DNA from: Streptomyces bicolor
Lineage (GTDB): Bacteria > Actinomycetota > Actinomycetes > Streptomycetales > Streptomycetaceae
NCBI RefSeq assembly: GCF_000719285.1
Contig: NZ_JOFS01000026.1
Span: 49,952 to 113,951 of the forward strand
Direction of reading: 5' to 3'
Length of the DNA stretch: 64,000 nucleotides
The notes below the pieces were generated by a model, which was given only the letters and a program-made list of their open reading frames with translations, did no database searches and was not told the DNA's origin. A program made the translations under genes and the position numbers. Positions 17,665 to 25,647 of the stretch are shown piece after piece; within the stretch, counting starts at the first letter, position 1; the number at the start of each line of letters is the position of its first letter.

Positions 17665-18090
17665 ATGACTGATCTGCGGACGCGGGCCGCCACGGCCGAC
17701 GACCTCGACACCGTGCTGGCCTTCTGGAAGAAGGCCGCGGAGGGCACCAGCATCAGCGACGACCGGGACGGCGTGGAGCGGCTGATCGCCCGCGATCCCG
17801 AGGCGCTGATCCTGGCGGAGCTGGACGGCGAGCTGGTCGGCACGGTGATCGCGGGCTTCGACGGCTGGCGCTGTCACCTGTACCGGCTGGCGGTACACCC
17901 TGAGCGGCGCCGCGGGGGCATCGGCTCGGCGCTGCTGGCCGCCGCGGAGGAGAGGTTCGTACGGCTCGGCGGGCGCCGGGGCGACGCGATGGTGCTGCAG
18001 CGCAACGAGACCGCGCACCATGCCTGGCGCGCTGCGGGGTACGCGCCCGAGGAGCAGTGGCGGCGGTGGGTGAAGTACCTCACCGACTGA
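17665..18090 (+). CDS. GNAT family N-acetyltransferase
   Basis: A 141-residue GNAT protein. The acetyl-CoA-binding motif A is seen as LAVHPERRRGGIGSALL (about residues 73-89), with the preceding strand VGTVIAGFDGWRCHLYR and a C-terminal YAPEEQWRRWVKYL block. Close families act on small molecules or on the N-terminus of ribosomal proteins (RimI-like), but the acceptor cannot be told. It is followed by a strong hairpin at 18151. Confidence 0.85.
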   Translation: MTDLRTRAATADDLDTVLAFWKKAAEGTSISDDRDGVERLIARDPEALILAELDGELVGTVIAGFDGWRCHLYRLAVHPERRRGGIGSALLAAAEERFVRLGGRRGDAMVLQRNETAHHAWRAAGYAPEEQWRRWVKYLTD

Positions 18091-18150
18091 CCACCGCCCG
18101 ACCGAGCACCGTCCGATCACCCGACCGAAACCCTTTGCCCGTCCTTTACT

Positions 18151-18177
18151 ATTGGGGGACCGCTTCGGTCCTCCAAT
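18151..18177 (+). terminator. Strong hairpin upstream of the CNNM-type pair
   Basis: An 11-bp stem (ATTGGGGGACC paired with GGTCCTCCAAT, one G-U wobble) closes a five-base loop. No T-run follows. It may terminate the GNAT transcript, 60 bp after its stop, or begin a structured leader for the membrane-protein operon 96 bp downstream. Sequence alone does not decide between the two. Confidence 0.5.
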
Positions 18178-18272
18178 GAAAGGTGTGAGCGTCCGCCCAT
18201 GGGCGAGCCTCCCAGTAGACGACATCGCGCGATCCTCCCCACCCTGTCCGACGATGGGACAGAGGTGACCCG

Positions 18273-19616
18273 ATGACCGAAGTGCTCCTCCTTCTGGTGG
18301 CGATCCTGCTGTCGCTCGCCTGTGGCGCCTTCGTCGCGGCCGAGTTCTCGCTGACCACCGTCGAGCGAAGCGAGCTGGAGCGCGCCGCGGAGCGCGGCGA
18401 GCGCGGCGCCGTCGGTGCCCTCAGGGCCGTACGGAATCTGACGTTCCAGCTCTCCGGCGCACAGCTCGGGATCACCGTCACCAACCTGGTCGTCGGCATG
18501 CTCGCCGAGCCGTCGATCGCCGCGCTGCTCGCGGGCCCGCTGGAGTCGCTCGGCCTCTCCCGCTCGACGGCGAGTTCGATCGCGCTGGTGATCGGCACCG
18601 CCCTGTCGACCGTCGTCCTGATGGTCGTCGGCGAACTGGTGCCCAAGAACTGGGCGATCTCCTCGCCCCTGGCCGTGGCCAAGCGGGTCGGGAACGCGCA
18701 GCGCTGGTTCAGCGCGATCTTCCGGCCCTTCATCACCCATCTCAACAACACGGCGAACCGCATAGTGCGCCGCTTCGGCGTGGAACCGACCGAGGAGCTG
18801 GCGGCCGCGCGCGGACCCCAGGAACTGGCCGCCCTCGCCCGGCACTCCGCCCGCGAGGGCGCCCTGGAGGCCGACACCGCCGAGCTCTTCGTACGCACCC
18901 TGAACCTGGCCGATCTGACCGCGGAGAACGTCATGACCCCGCGCGTCCAGGTGGTCGCCCTCGATGCCCAGGCGACCTGCGAGGACGTGGCGAACGCGAC
19001 GCGGGCGACCGGGCTGTCCCGGTTCCCGGTCTATCGCGGCAGCCTCGACTCGGTCGTGGGCACCGCGCACATCAAGGACATCCTGACGGTGCCCGCCGAA
19101 CGCCGAGCCCGTGTCTCCGTCGCCGAGCTGATGCGCGAGCCGCTCCTCGTCCCCGAGACGCTCACCGTCGACCGGCTCCTCGACCGCCTGTCCGGCAAGC
19201 GCACCATGGCGGTGATCATCGACGAATACGGCGGCACGGCGGGCGTGGCGACGCTGGAGGACATCGTCGAGGAGGTCGTCGGCGAGGTGCGGGACGAGCA
19301 CGACCCGCACGAGACGCCCGACCTGGCCACCGCCGGGCGCGACGACGAGGGCCGGGCACTGTTCTCGGCCGACGGTTCGGCGCGCTCGGACCAGCTCGCG
19401 CGCGTGGGCCTGCGTGCGCCCGAGGGGCCGTACGAGACGCTGGCCGGTCTGGTCGCCACCGAACTCGGCCGCATCCCCGCCGTCGGTGACCGTGTCGAGG
19501 TCGCCGGCTGGCTCCTCGACGTCGTGGACGCCACGGGTCGCCGGGCCGCGCGGGTGCTGCTGCACGCGCCGCTGGACGTCTCGGCGGAGGACGCGAAGGA
19601 GGAGGACGGGCGATGA
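18273..19616 (+). CDS. CNNM/CorC-type membrane protein with CBS pair (first)
   Basis: A 447-residue hemolysin-C-like protein: an N-terminal DUF21/CNNM membrane domain of three to four helices (about residues 1-190, including GTALSTVVLMVVGELVPKNW), two CBS domains (about 210-330, with FPVYRGSLDSVVGTAHIKD and MAVIIDEYGGTAGVATLEDI) and a C-terminal CorC/HlyC domain. The family is implicated in magnesium or cobalt transport and efflux. Its stop overlaps the next gene by 4 bp (ATGA). The 182-bp leader contains a strong hairpin. Confidence 0.9.
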   Translation: MTEVLLLLVAILLSLACGAFVAAEFSLTTVERSELERAAERGERGAVGALRAVRNLTFQLSGAQLGITVTNLVVGMLAEPSIAALLAGPLESLGLSRSTASSIALVIGTALSTVVLMVVGELVPKNWAISSPLAVAKRVGNAQRWFSAIFRPFITHLNNTANRIVRRFGVEPTEELAAARGPQELAALARHSAREGALEADTAELFVRTLNLADLTAENVMTPRVQVVALDAQATCEDVANATRATGLSRFPVYRGSLDSVVGTAHIKDILTVPAERRARVSVAELMREPLLVPETLTVDRLLDRLSGKRTMAVIIDEYGGTAGVATLEDIVEEVVGEVRDEHDPHETPDLATAGRDDEGRALFSADGSARSDQLARVGLRAPEGPYETLAGLVATELGRIPAVGDRVEVAGWLLDVVDATGRRAARVLLHAPLDVSAEDAKEEDGR

Positions 19617-20626
19617 CCGCCGTACAGCTCTTCATCGGTTTCCTGACGCTGGTCGTCAACGCCTTCTTCGTGGGCGCCGAGTTCGCCCTGATCTCGGTGC
19701 GGCGCTCGCAGATCGAGCCGTACGCCGACCAGGGCGACCGGCGCGCCAAGAGCGTGCTGTGGGGTCTGCAGCACGTGTCCGCCCTGATGGCCGCGGCACA
19801 GCTCGGCATCACGCTGTGCACGCTGGTGCTCGGTGTGGTCGCGGAACCCGCCATCGAGCACCTCCTGGAGCCGGTGTTCCACGCGGTGGGCGTGCCGGAG
19901 AGCGCCGGGCACGCGGTGTCCTTCGTGATCGCGCTGGCACTGGCGACGTATCTGCACATGCTGCTCGGTGAGATGGTGCCGAAGAACATCGCGCTGGCCG
20001 AGCCGGTGCGCAGCGCCCTGCTGCTCGGTCCGCCGCTGGTCACGCTGGCGCGGGCGGTGCGGCCGGTGATCTTCACGATCAACGCGTTCGCCAACGCGCT
20101 GCTGAAGTTGCTGCGCGTCGAGACCAAGGACGAGGTGACGGCGACCTTCTCGGACGCCGAGCTGGCCCGGCTGGTGCGTGACTCAGGCGAGGCCGGCCTG
20201 ATCGACGAGCGCGCGCGGGAGCGGCTGCACGACGCCCTGGAGCTGGGCCGCCGGCCGGTGCGCGACGTGGTGCTCCCGCTGGAACGCGTCGTCTACGCGC
20301 GCGTGGGCGTCACGCCGGAGGAGCTGGAGCGGCTCTCCGCCGAGTCGGGGTTCTCCCGGTTCCCGGTCGTCGACGAGGGCCGCCGCATCGTCGGCTACCT
20401 GCATGTGAAGGACGCGCTGGACGCCGCTCCGCGGGATGTGCCGTTCCAGGTGCGGGACATGCGGCCCATCGCGCGCGTGCGGGAGAGCACGCGGCTGGAC
20501 GACGTCCTCACGGCGATGCGGGGCAGCCGCACGCATCTGGCCGCCGTACTCGGCGGCGACGGCCGGCTGGCGGGGGTGGTGACCATGGAGGACGTGCTGC
20601 GGGAGCTGTTCGGGCAGCGGGCCTGA
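19613..20626 (+). CDS. CNNM/CorC-type membrane protein with CBS pair (second, short)
   Basis: A 337-residue paralogue of the preceding gene: DUF21 membrane domain (to about residue 160, with LATYLHMLLGEMVPKNIALAEP), then two CBS domains ending in GVVTMEDVLRELFG. The C-terminal CorC_HlyC domain is missing, a normal variant in actinobacterial pairs. The ATGA overlap implies translational coupling and suggests that the two proteins form a heteromer. Metal substrate not determined. Confidence 0.9.
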   Translation: MTAVQLFIGFLTLVVNAFFVGAEFALISVRRSQIEPYADQGDRRAKSVLWGLQHVSALMAAAQLGITLCTLVLGVVAEPAIEHLLEPVFHAVGVPESAGHAVSFVIALALATYLHMLLGEMVPKNIALAEPVRSALLLGPPLVTLARAVRPVIFTINAFANALLKLLRVETKDEVTATFSDAELARLVRDSGEAGLIDERARERLHDALELGRRPVRDVVLPLERVVYARVGVTPEELERLSAESGFSRFPVVDEGRRIVGYLHVKDALDAAPRDVPFQVRDMRPIARVRESTRLDDVLTAMRGSRTHLAAVLGGDGRLAGVVTMEDVLRELFGQRA

Positions 20627-20721
20627 CGGCCGGGTTCAGACGGTGGCCCGGGAGCCTGGTCCGGGTGAGACCGGGCCGACCGACCGGCGGGTATGGAGCC
20701 CGGGATACCATCTCTGTCGCC

Positions 20722-21504
20722 ATGCACACGAACCCCACACACACCAGCCTTGTCGCAGTCGGCGACTCCTTCACCGAGGGCATGTCGGACCTGCTCCCGG
20801 ACGGCTCCTACCGGGGCTGGGCCGATCTCCTCGCCGGGCGGATGGCCGCCCGTACGCCCGGTTTCCGGTACGCCAACCTCGCGGTGCGCGGGAAGCTGAT
20901 CGGGCAGATCGTGGAGGAGCAGGTCGGCGTGGCGGCCGCGATGGAAGCCGATGTGATCACGCTGGTCGGCGGGCTCAACGACACGCTGCGGCCCAAGTGC
21001 GACATGGGGTGGGTGCGCGGGCTCCTGGAACAGGCCGTGGAGACGCTCGCCCCGTCCTGCAAGCAGCTGGTCCTGATGCGCAGCCCCGGCCGCCAGGGCC
21101 CGGTCCTGGAGCGGTTCCGGCCGCGCATGGAGGAGCTGTTCGCCTGCGTCGACGAGCTGGCGGAGCGGCACGGCGCGGTCGTCGTCGACCTGTACGGTGC
21201 CCCGTCGCTCGCCGACCCCCGCCTGTGGGACGTGGACCGGCTGCATCTGACGGCCGAGGGGCATCGGCGGGTCGCGGAGGCGGTGTGGCAGACGCTCGGC
21301 TACGACCCCGAGGATGCTGAGTGGCGTACGCCGATGCCGGCCGCGGCGCCGCCCGGGTGGGTCACGCGGCGGGCCGCGGACGTGCGGTTCGCCCGGCAGC
21401 ATCTGCTGCCGTGGATCGGACGGCGGCTGACGGGGCGGTCGTCGGGGGACGGGCTGCCGGCGAAGCGGCCCGAGCTGCTGCCGTACGAGGGCCCCGCGGC
21501 GTAG
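20722..21504 (+). CDS. SGNH/GDSL hydrolase
   Basis: A 260-residue SGNH-fold esterase. Block I is VAVGDSFTEGM (catalytic Ser), block III contains the GGLNDTL asparagine, and block V DVDRLHLTAEGH supplies Asp and His. No signal peptide is visible, so it is cytoplasmic. The ATG at 20722 has no ribosome site; a TACCAT -10-like hexamer (20706-20711) would place transcription only a few bases upstream, so the mRNA may be nearly leaderless. Substrate unknown. Confidence 0.85.
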   Translation: MHTNPTHTSLVAVGDSFTEGMSDLLPDGSYRGWADLLAGRMAARTPGFRYANLAVRGKLIGQIVEEQVGVAAAMEADVITLVGGLNDTLRPKCDMGWVRGLLEQAVETLAPSCKQLVLMRSPGRQGPVLERFRPRMEELFACVDELAERHGAVVVDLYGAPSLADPRLWDVDRLHLTAEGHRRVAEAVWQTLGYDPEDAEWRTPMPAAAPPGWVTRRAADVRFARQHLLPWIGRRLTGRSSGDGLPAKRPELLPYEGPAA

Positions 21505-21600
21505 GCCCGCGGGGCCGCGGCCGGGGGCCAGGGGCGGCCTCCCGCCACCGCGCGTGCCATGGGCAGCGCGGTGAGGGACCGTCCCCCGGCGCCCGGTGCT

Positions 21601-22428
21601 CTACTGGCGGGACGCGGCCCGGCTCCGCCGGTACAGGACGGTTCCGGCGATCAGCAACGCCCCACTGGCGGCCGCACCCGCGATGACGCTCTCGGCGCCG
21701 GTCTCGGGCATCTTGGGGTGGTCCGGCTTCTCGGGCTCGGCCGGAGGAGGCGTCGGCTCGGGCTCGTGGGGCGGCTCGGTGGGCGTGGGTTCGGGTGTGG
21801 GCGTTTCCTCCTCGCCGTAGCCGTAACCGTCGTCGCCGTAGCCCTTGGGCTCCTCGGAGCCGTAGCCCTTCGGCTCCTCCTCGCCGTAGCCATAGCCGTA
21901 GCCGTCGTCCTTCGGCTCCTCGGAACCGTAGCCGTAGCCGTCATCCTTCGGCTTCTCGTGGCCGTAGCCGTCATCCTTCGGCTTCTCGTGGCCGTAGCCC
22001 TCGTCATTCGGCTTCTCGTGGCCGTAGCCGTCATCCTTCGGCTTTTCGTAGCCGTAACCGTGATCCTTCGGCTTCTCATGGCCGTAGCCGTCGTTCTTCG
22101 GCTTCTCGTGGCCGTAGCCGGAGTCGCCGTATCCGGAGGAGTCTTTTCCGGAATCAGGCTCCCCCTCGTGGAACCTGCTGAGTTTGTCATTCAGGTCATA
22201 GAATTTGTCCTGCATCTCGCCGAATCTGTCCTGCATCTCGACGAATTTGCCGTCCAGGTCGTCCAGCCCGTCAGAGTCCCATGGATCCGCATGGCCCGAC
22301 AGTGCAGAAGCGGAGTTCACCACGGTCCCATGCATGCGTGGGGCTGCGGACGCGCATGTGCCGTATAGAGACAGGGCGCTTGTCGCGGCGGCGGCCACGA
22401 TCAGTCCCTTGCCCAAGGCCTGTCGCAT
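21601..22428 (-). CDS. Repeat-rich cell-wall-anchored surface protein with MPETG sorting signal
   Basis: A 275-residue secreted protein. Signal peptide (MRQALGKGLIVAAAATSALS, cleavage near ASA) resembles those of chaplins. Then come an amphipathic segment with a heptad-like FVEMQDRFGEMQDKF, six decapeptide repeats of GYGHEKPKDD type, further Gly-Tyr/Glu-Pro repeats, a Pro-rich wall-spanning stretch, and a sortase signal MPETG followed by a hydrophobic helix and RRSR tail. It is likely attached to peptidoglycan by a sortase not found in this window. ATG 22428 is chosen at the start of the signal peptide. Confidence 0.85.
   Translation of the reverse strand: MRQALGKGLIVAAAATSALSLYGTCASAAPRMHGTVVNSASALSGHADPWDSDGLDDLDGKFVEMQDRFGEMQDKFYDLNDKLSRFHEGEPDSGKDSSGYGDSGYGHEKPKNDGYGHEKPKDHGYGYEKPKDDGYGHEKPNDEGYGHEKPKDDGYGHEKPKDDGYGYGSEEPKDDGYGYGYGEEEPKGYGSEEPKGYGDDGYGYGEEETPTPEPTPTEPPHEPEPTPPPAEPEKPDHPKMPETGAESVIAGAAASGALLIAGTVLYRRSRAASRQ
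21935..22118. repeat. 30-bp tandem repeats in the surface-protein gene
   Basis: Six consecutive 30-bp units encode GYGHEKPKND, GYGHEKPKDH, GYGYEKPKDD, GYGHEKPNDE and two GYGHEKPKDD on the minus strand. The units are similar at DNA level and keep frame, so copy number may vary among strains. Confidence 0.85.
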
Positions 22429-22831
22429 TCTCGTTGTCTTTCTCTCAGGCGGAATGGGGAAACCGACGTCGGTCATTGACGCGATCTTGCGGATTGGCGG
22501 GATTCGCAAGGTCATCGCAGGAGCCGTGATGCCACACGCTCACACTCGCCACGACCTGCAGACTATGAACGAGTTAAGGAGGCCCAGGGAAACCACGACG
22601 CGTTGACTCCGAGGGAATTCACCCGATCGCCCGTATGCGGCAGGCGGTTTCACTCCGATGGCCACGCTCGGTAGGGCCGAAATCGGTGACGTGTGGAACC
22701 CTGCGGCGTCCGTCCTCGCATCCGTCTCGCAGACCGGCGGAAGGACCGCGTCAAGAACACCCCTGACCTGGGGTGCTGTGCGCTGTGGGGACGATCCGGG
22801 CCCATCGGGACGCCGGGTAGACTCCGTGCAC
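22429..22831. other. 403-bp divergent region between the surface protein and purB
   Basis: No convincing gene. It must hold the promoters of both neighbours. On the purB side, TAGACT (22818-22823) lies 8 bp before the GTG, consistent with a leaderless or almost leaderless transcript; no good -35 is seen. The part next to the surface-protein gene is comparatively AT-rich (22460-22640), typical of a regulated promoter region. Confidence 0.5.
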
Positions 22832-24274
22832 GTGACTTCTGCGCCCGCCAAGCCCCGCATCCCGAACGTCCTCGCCGGACGCTACGCCTCCACCGAGCTC
22901 GCCACGCTCTGGTCCCCCGAGCAGAAGGTGAAGCTGGAGCGGCAGCTCTGGCTCGCCGTGCTGCGGGCCCAGAAGGACCTCGGCATCGACGTGCCGGACG
23001 AGGCGATCGCCGACTACGAGCGTGTCCTGGACACCGTCGACCTGACCTCGATCGCCGAGCGCGAGAAGGTCACGCGGCACGACGTGAAGGCGCGGATCGA
23101 GGAGTTCAACGACCTCGCCGGGCACGAGCACGTACACAAGGGCATGACGTCCCGCGACCTCACGGAGAACGTCGAGCAGCTGCAGATCCGGCTCTCCCTC
23201 GAGCTGATGCGCGACCGCACGGTTGCCGTGCTGGCCCGCCTGGGCAAGCTGGCCGGGGAGTACGGCGAGCTGGTCATGGCCGGCCGCTCGCACAACGTGG
23301 CCGCGCAGGCCACCACGCTGGGCAAGCGCTTCGCGACCGCCGCCGACGAGCTGCTCGTGGCGTACGGCCGGGTCGAGGAGCTGCTCGGGCGCTACCCGCT
23401 GCGCGGCATCAAGGGCCCGGTGGGCACGGCGCAGGACATGCTCGACCTGCTCGGCGGGGACGCCTCGCAGCTGGCGGACCTGGAGGGCCGGATCGCCGGG
23501 CACCTGGGCTTCTCGCAGGCGTTCACATCGGTCGGCCAGGTCTACCCCCGCTCGCTCGACTACGAGGTCGTGACCGCCCTGGTGCAGCTGGCGGCGGCGC
23601 CGTCGTCGCTGGCGAAGACGATCCGTCTGATGGCCGGGCACGAGCTGGTGACCGAGGGCTTCAAGCCGGGCCAGGTCGGCTCCTCCGCGATGCCGCACAA
23701 GATGAACACGCGGTCGTGCGAGCGCGTCAACGGCCTGATGGTCATCCTGCGCGGCTACGCCTCCATGACCGGCGAGCTGGCGGGTGACCAGTGGAACGAG
23801 GGCGACGTGTCCTGCTCGGTGGTGCGCCGGGTCGCGCTGCCGGACGCGTTCTTCGCGCTGGACGGTCTGCTGGAGACGTTCCTGACGGTGCTCGACGAGT
23901 TCGGTGCCTTCCCGGCGGTCGTGGCGCGTGAGCTGGACCGTTACCTGCCGTTCCTCGCCACCACCAAGGTGCTGATGGGCGCGGTGCGCGCGGGCGTCGG
24001 CCGTGAGCTGGCGCACGAGGCGATCAAGGAGAACGCGGTCGCCTCCGCGCTGGCGATGCGTGAGCAGGGCGCCGAGCGCAACGAGCTCCTCGACAAGCTC
24101 GCCGCCGACGAGCGCATCCCGCTCGACCGCGACCGGCTGGACGCGCTGATGGCGGACAAGCTGTCGTTCACGGGGGCGGCGGCCGACCAGGTGGGCGTCG
24201 TCGTGGGGCGGATCGAGGAGATCGTGAAGCAGCGGCCGGAAGCGGCCGGGTACACGCCCGGGGCGATCCTGTGA
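22832..24274 (+). CDS. purB: Adenylosuccinate lyase
   Basis: A 480-residue fumarase/aspartase-superfamily lyase acting at two steps of purine synthesis (SAICAR and adenylosuccinate cleavage). The family signature loop GSSAMPHKMNTR with the catalytic serine is present, as are LTSIAEREKVTRHDVKA and GMTSRDLTENV. The GTG at 22832 begins TSAPAKPRIPNVLAGRYAS, the usual start. There is no ribosome site, but a -10-like TAGACT lies just upstream, suggesting a leaderless mRNA. Confidence 0.95.
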   Translation: MTSAPAKPRIPNVLAGRYASTELATLWSPEQKVKLERQLWLAVLRAQKDLGIDVPDEAIADYERVLDTVDLTSIAEREKVTRHDVKARIEEFNDLAGHEHVHKGMTSRDLTENVEQLQIRLSLELMRDRTVAVLARLGKLAGEYGELVMAGRSHNVAAQATTLGKRFATAADELLVAYGRVEELLGRYPLRGIKGPVGTAQDMLDLLGGDASQLADLEGRIAGHLGFSQAFTSVGQVYPRSLDYEVVTALVQLAAAPSSLAKTIRLMAGHELVTEGFKPGQVGSSAMPHKMNTRSCERVNGLMVILRGYASMTGELAGDQWNEGDVSCSVVRRVALPDAFFALDGLLETFLTVLDEFGAFPAVVARELDRYLPFLATTKVLMGAVRAGVGRELAHEAIKENAVASALAMREQGAERNELLDKLAADERIPLDRDRLDALMADKLSFTGAAADQVGVVVGRIEEIVKQRPEAAGYTPGAIL

Positions 24275-24301
24275 CGCCCTCCGTCTGACACTCCTCACGG
24301 C

Positions 24302-24901
24302 ATGACGCGCTTCACCCCGGCGGAGCTGGAGGCCGCCCGCGACCGACTCGTCCCGGACGTCGTCGCGGACGGCCTCCACGTGCTGTTCTGTGGCATCAAC
24401 CCCGGTCTGATGACGGCCGCGACCGGCCATCACTTCGCCCGCCCCGGCAATCGCTTCTGGCCGGTCCTGCACCTGTCCGGGTTCACCCCGAGGCTCATGA
24501 AGCCGTCGGAGCAGGGCGAGTTGCTCTCCTACGGGCTCGGCATCACGAACGTCGTCGCCAGGGCGACCGCGCGGGCCGACGAGCTGAGCGCCGAGGAGTA
24601 CCGCGAGGGCGGGCGGCTGCTGGCGGCCAAGGTGGCACGGTTGCGGCCGCGTTGGCTGGCGGTCGTGGGCGTCACCGCGTATCGGGCGGCGTTCGACGAC
24701 CTCCCCCACTCTCGAATTCGCTCGAGCGGGGGGACCCCCATGGCCCAGGTGGGTCCGCAGGAGCGGGTGATCGGGGGGACGCGCGTGTGGGTGCTGCCGA
24801 ATCCGAGCGGGCTCAACGCGCACTGGACGGCGGCGACGATGGCGCAGGAGTTCGCCAGGCTGCGGGTGGCGGCCGAGGCTCGGGAGAGCACCGAGGGTTG
24901 A
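24302..24901 (+). CDS. mug: Mismatch-specific uracil/thymine DNA glycosylase with element-encoded insertion
   Basis: A 199-residue Mug/TDG-family enzyme that removes uracil or thymine mispaired with G. The motif GINPGLMTAATGHHFARPGN includes the catalytic-loop asparagine, and VLPNPSGLNAHW is the second DNA-contact motif. Residues 134-146 (LPHSRIRSSGGTP) are encoded exactly by a 39-bp palindromic element that also occurs outside genes at 1429-1467. From memory of the family, this stretch corresponds to a gap in E. coli Mug. The insertion keeps the frame and lies between catalytic motifs, so activity is plausible. Confidence 0.93.
   Translation: MTRFTPAELEAARDRLVPDVVADGLHVLFCGINPGLMTAATGHHFARPGNRFWPVLHLSGFTPRLMKPSEQGELLSYGLGITNVVARATARADELSAEEYREGGRLLAAKVARLRPRWLAVVGVTAYRAAFDDLPHSRIRSSGGTPMAQVGPQERVIGGTRVWVLPNPSGLNAHWTAATMAQEFARLRVAAEARESTEG
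24701..24739 (+). repeat. 39-bp palindromic element, copy 2, in frame within mug
   Basis: The element begins at CTCCCCC and ends at ACCCCC, with inner arms CTCGA/TCGAG. It is 36 of 39 identical to the reverse complement of 1429-1467. Its length is a multiple of three and it starts exactly on a codon boundary, so it adds 13 residues without disturbing the downstream frame. Confidence 0.85.
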
Positions 24902-24919
24902 CGTCCGTCGGCTCGCGGG

Positions 24920-25645
24920 TCAGGCGTCCCGTCGCCGCACGCTCCAAGCCCCCGCCAGCAGCGCGGCCCCCGTCCACAGGGCGGTCACCGCGAGTCCCGA
25001 CCATGGCCCGAGCGTGCCGTCGTACGTCTGGTGAAGGGCGATCTGGCCGGCCTTGTCGGGGAGGAAGTCCGCGACGGTGCCCGCGGCGTCGCCGATGACG
25101 AACGACACCACGAGGATGAACGGGATCAGGATGGAGAGCGTGGCCACTCCGCTGCGCAGCAGGGCGGTGAGACCCGCGGCGAACAGGGCGATCAGCATGA
25201 GGTAGATCCCGCAGCCCAGGATCCCGCGCAGTTGCTCGGCCCCGGTGAGCGCGTCCGCCGCGGAGCCGAGTCCGGCGCGTGCGACGGCGAGCGCGGCGAC
25301 GGCGGTGACCAGTCCGGCCGACAGGGCCGGTACGGCGATGGCCGTCACCTTGGCGGCGAACCAGCGTCCGCGTTGCGGGACCGCCGCGAGGCTCAGTCGG
25401 AGCGCACCCCCGTGGTACTCCGACGACACGGCCAGCGCGCCGAACGAGATGGCCGCGATCTGGCCGGGCAGGATCCCGGACAGGGCCGTGAACAGCGGGT
25501 CGAACTCCGGGTCGGAGCTCCCGTCGAGGCCGGCCACCGCCGAGAACGCCGTGGTCACGGCGAACAGTGCCAGCAGCGCTCCCGGAAGCGAACGGAGGGT
25601 GCGGATCTTGAGCCACTCGGCGCGGAGCACGGGTGCGAATGTCAT
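24920..25645 (-). CDS. ABC-2 type transporter permease
   Basis: A 241-residue membrane protein with six hydrophobic segments, starting at ATG 25645 with FAPVLRAEWLKIRTLRS, the usual opening of ABC-2 permeases. It lies 2 bp after the ATPase gene and forms an exporter with it. Export substrate unknown; such pairs next to two-component systems often mediate antibiotic or bacitracin-type resistance. Confidence 0.88.
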   Translation of the reverse strand: MTFAPVLRAEWLKIRTLRSLPGALLALFAVTTAFSAVAGLDGSSDPEFDPLFTALSGILPGQIAAISFGALAVSSEYHGGALRLSLAAVPQRGRWFAAKVTAIAVPALSAGLVTAVAALAVARAGLGSAADALTGAEQLRGILGCGIYLMLIALFAAGLTALLRSGVATLSILIPFILVVSFVIGDAAGTVADFLPDKAGQIALHQTYDGTLGPWSGLAVTALWTGAALLAGAWSVRRRDA

Positions 25646-25647
25646 GG

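Noticed and set aside
18135..18152. Promoter TTGCCC / TACTAT before the CNNM-type operon
   Set aside because: The hexamers are only 6 bp apart, far from the 16-18 bp needed.
18178..18272. M-box or yybP-ykoY riboswitch before the CNNM-type genes
   Set aside because: The conserved motifs that I know for these classes could not be aligned. Kept only as an unassigned structured leader.
18117..19565. Minus-strand frame opposite the first CNNM-type gene
   Set aside because: Low-complexity antisense product; the plus strand has transmembrane and CBS motifs.
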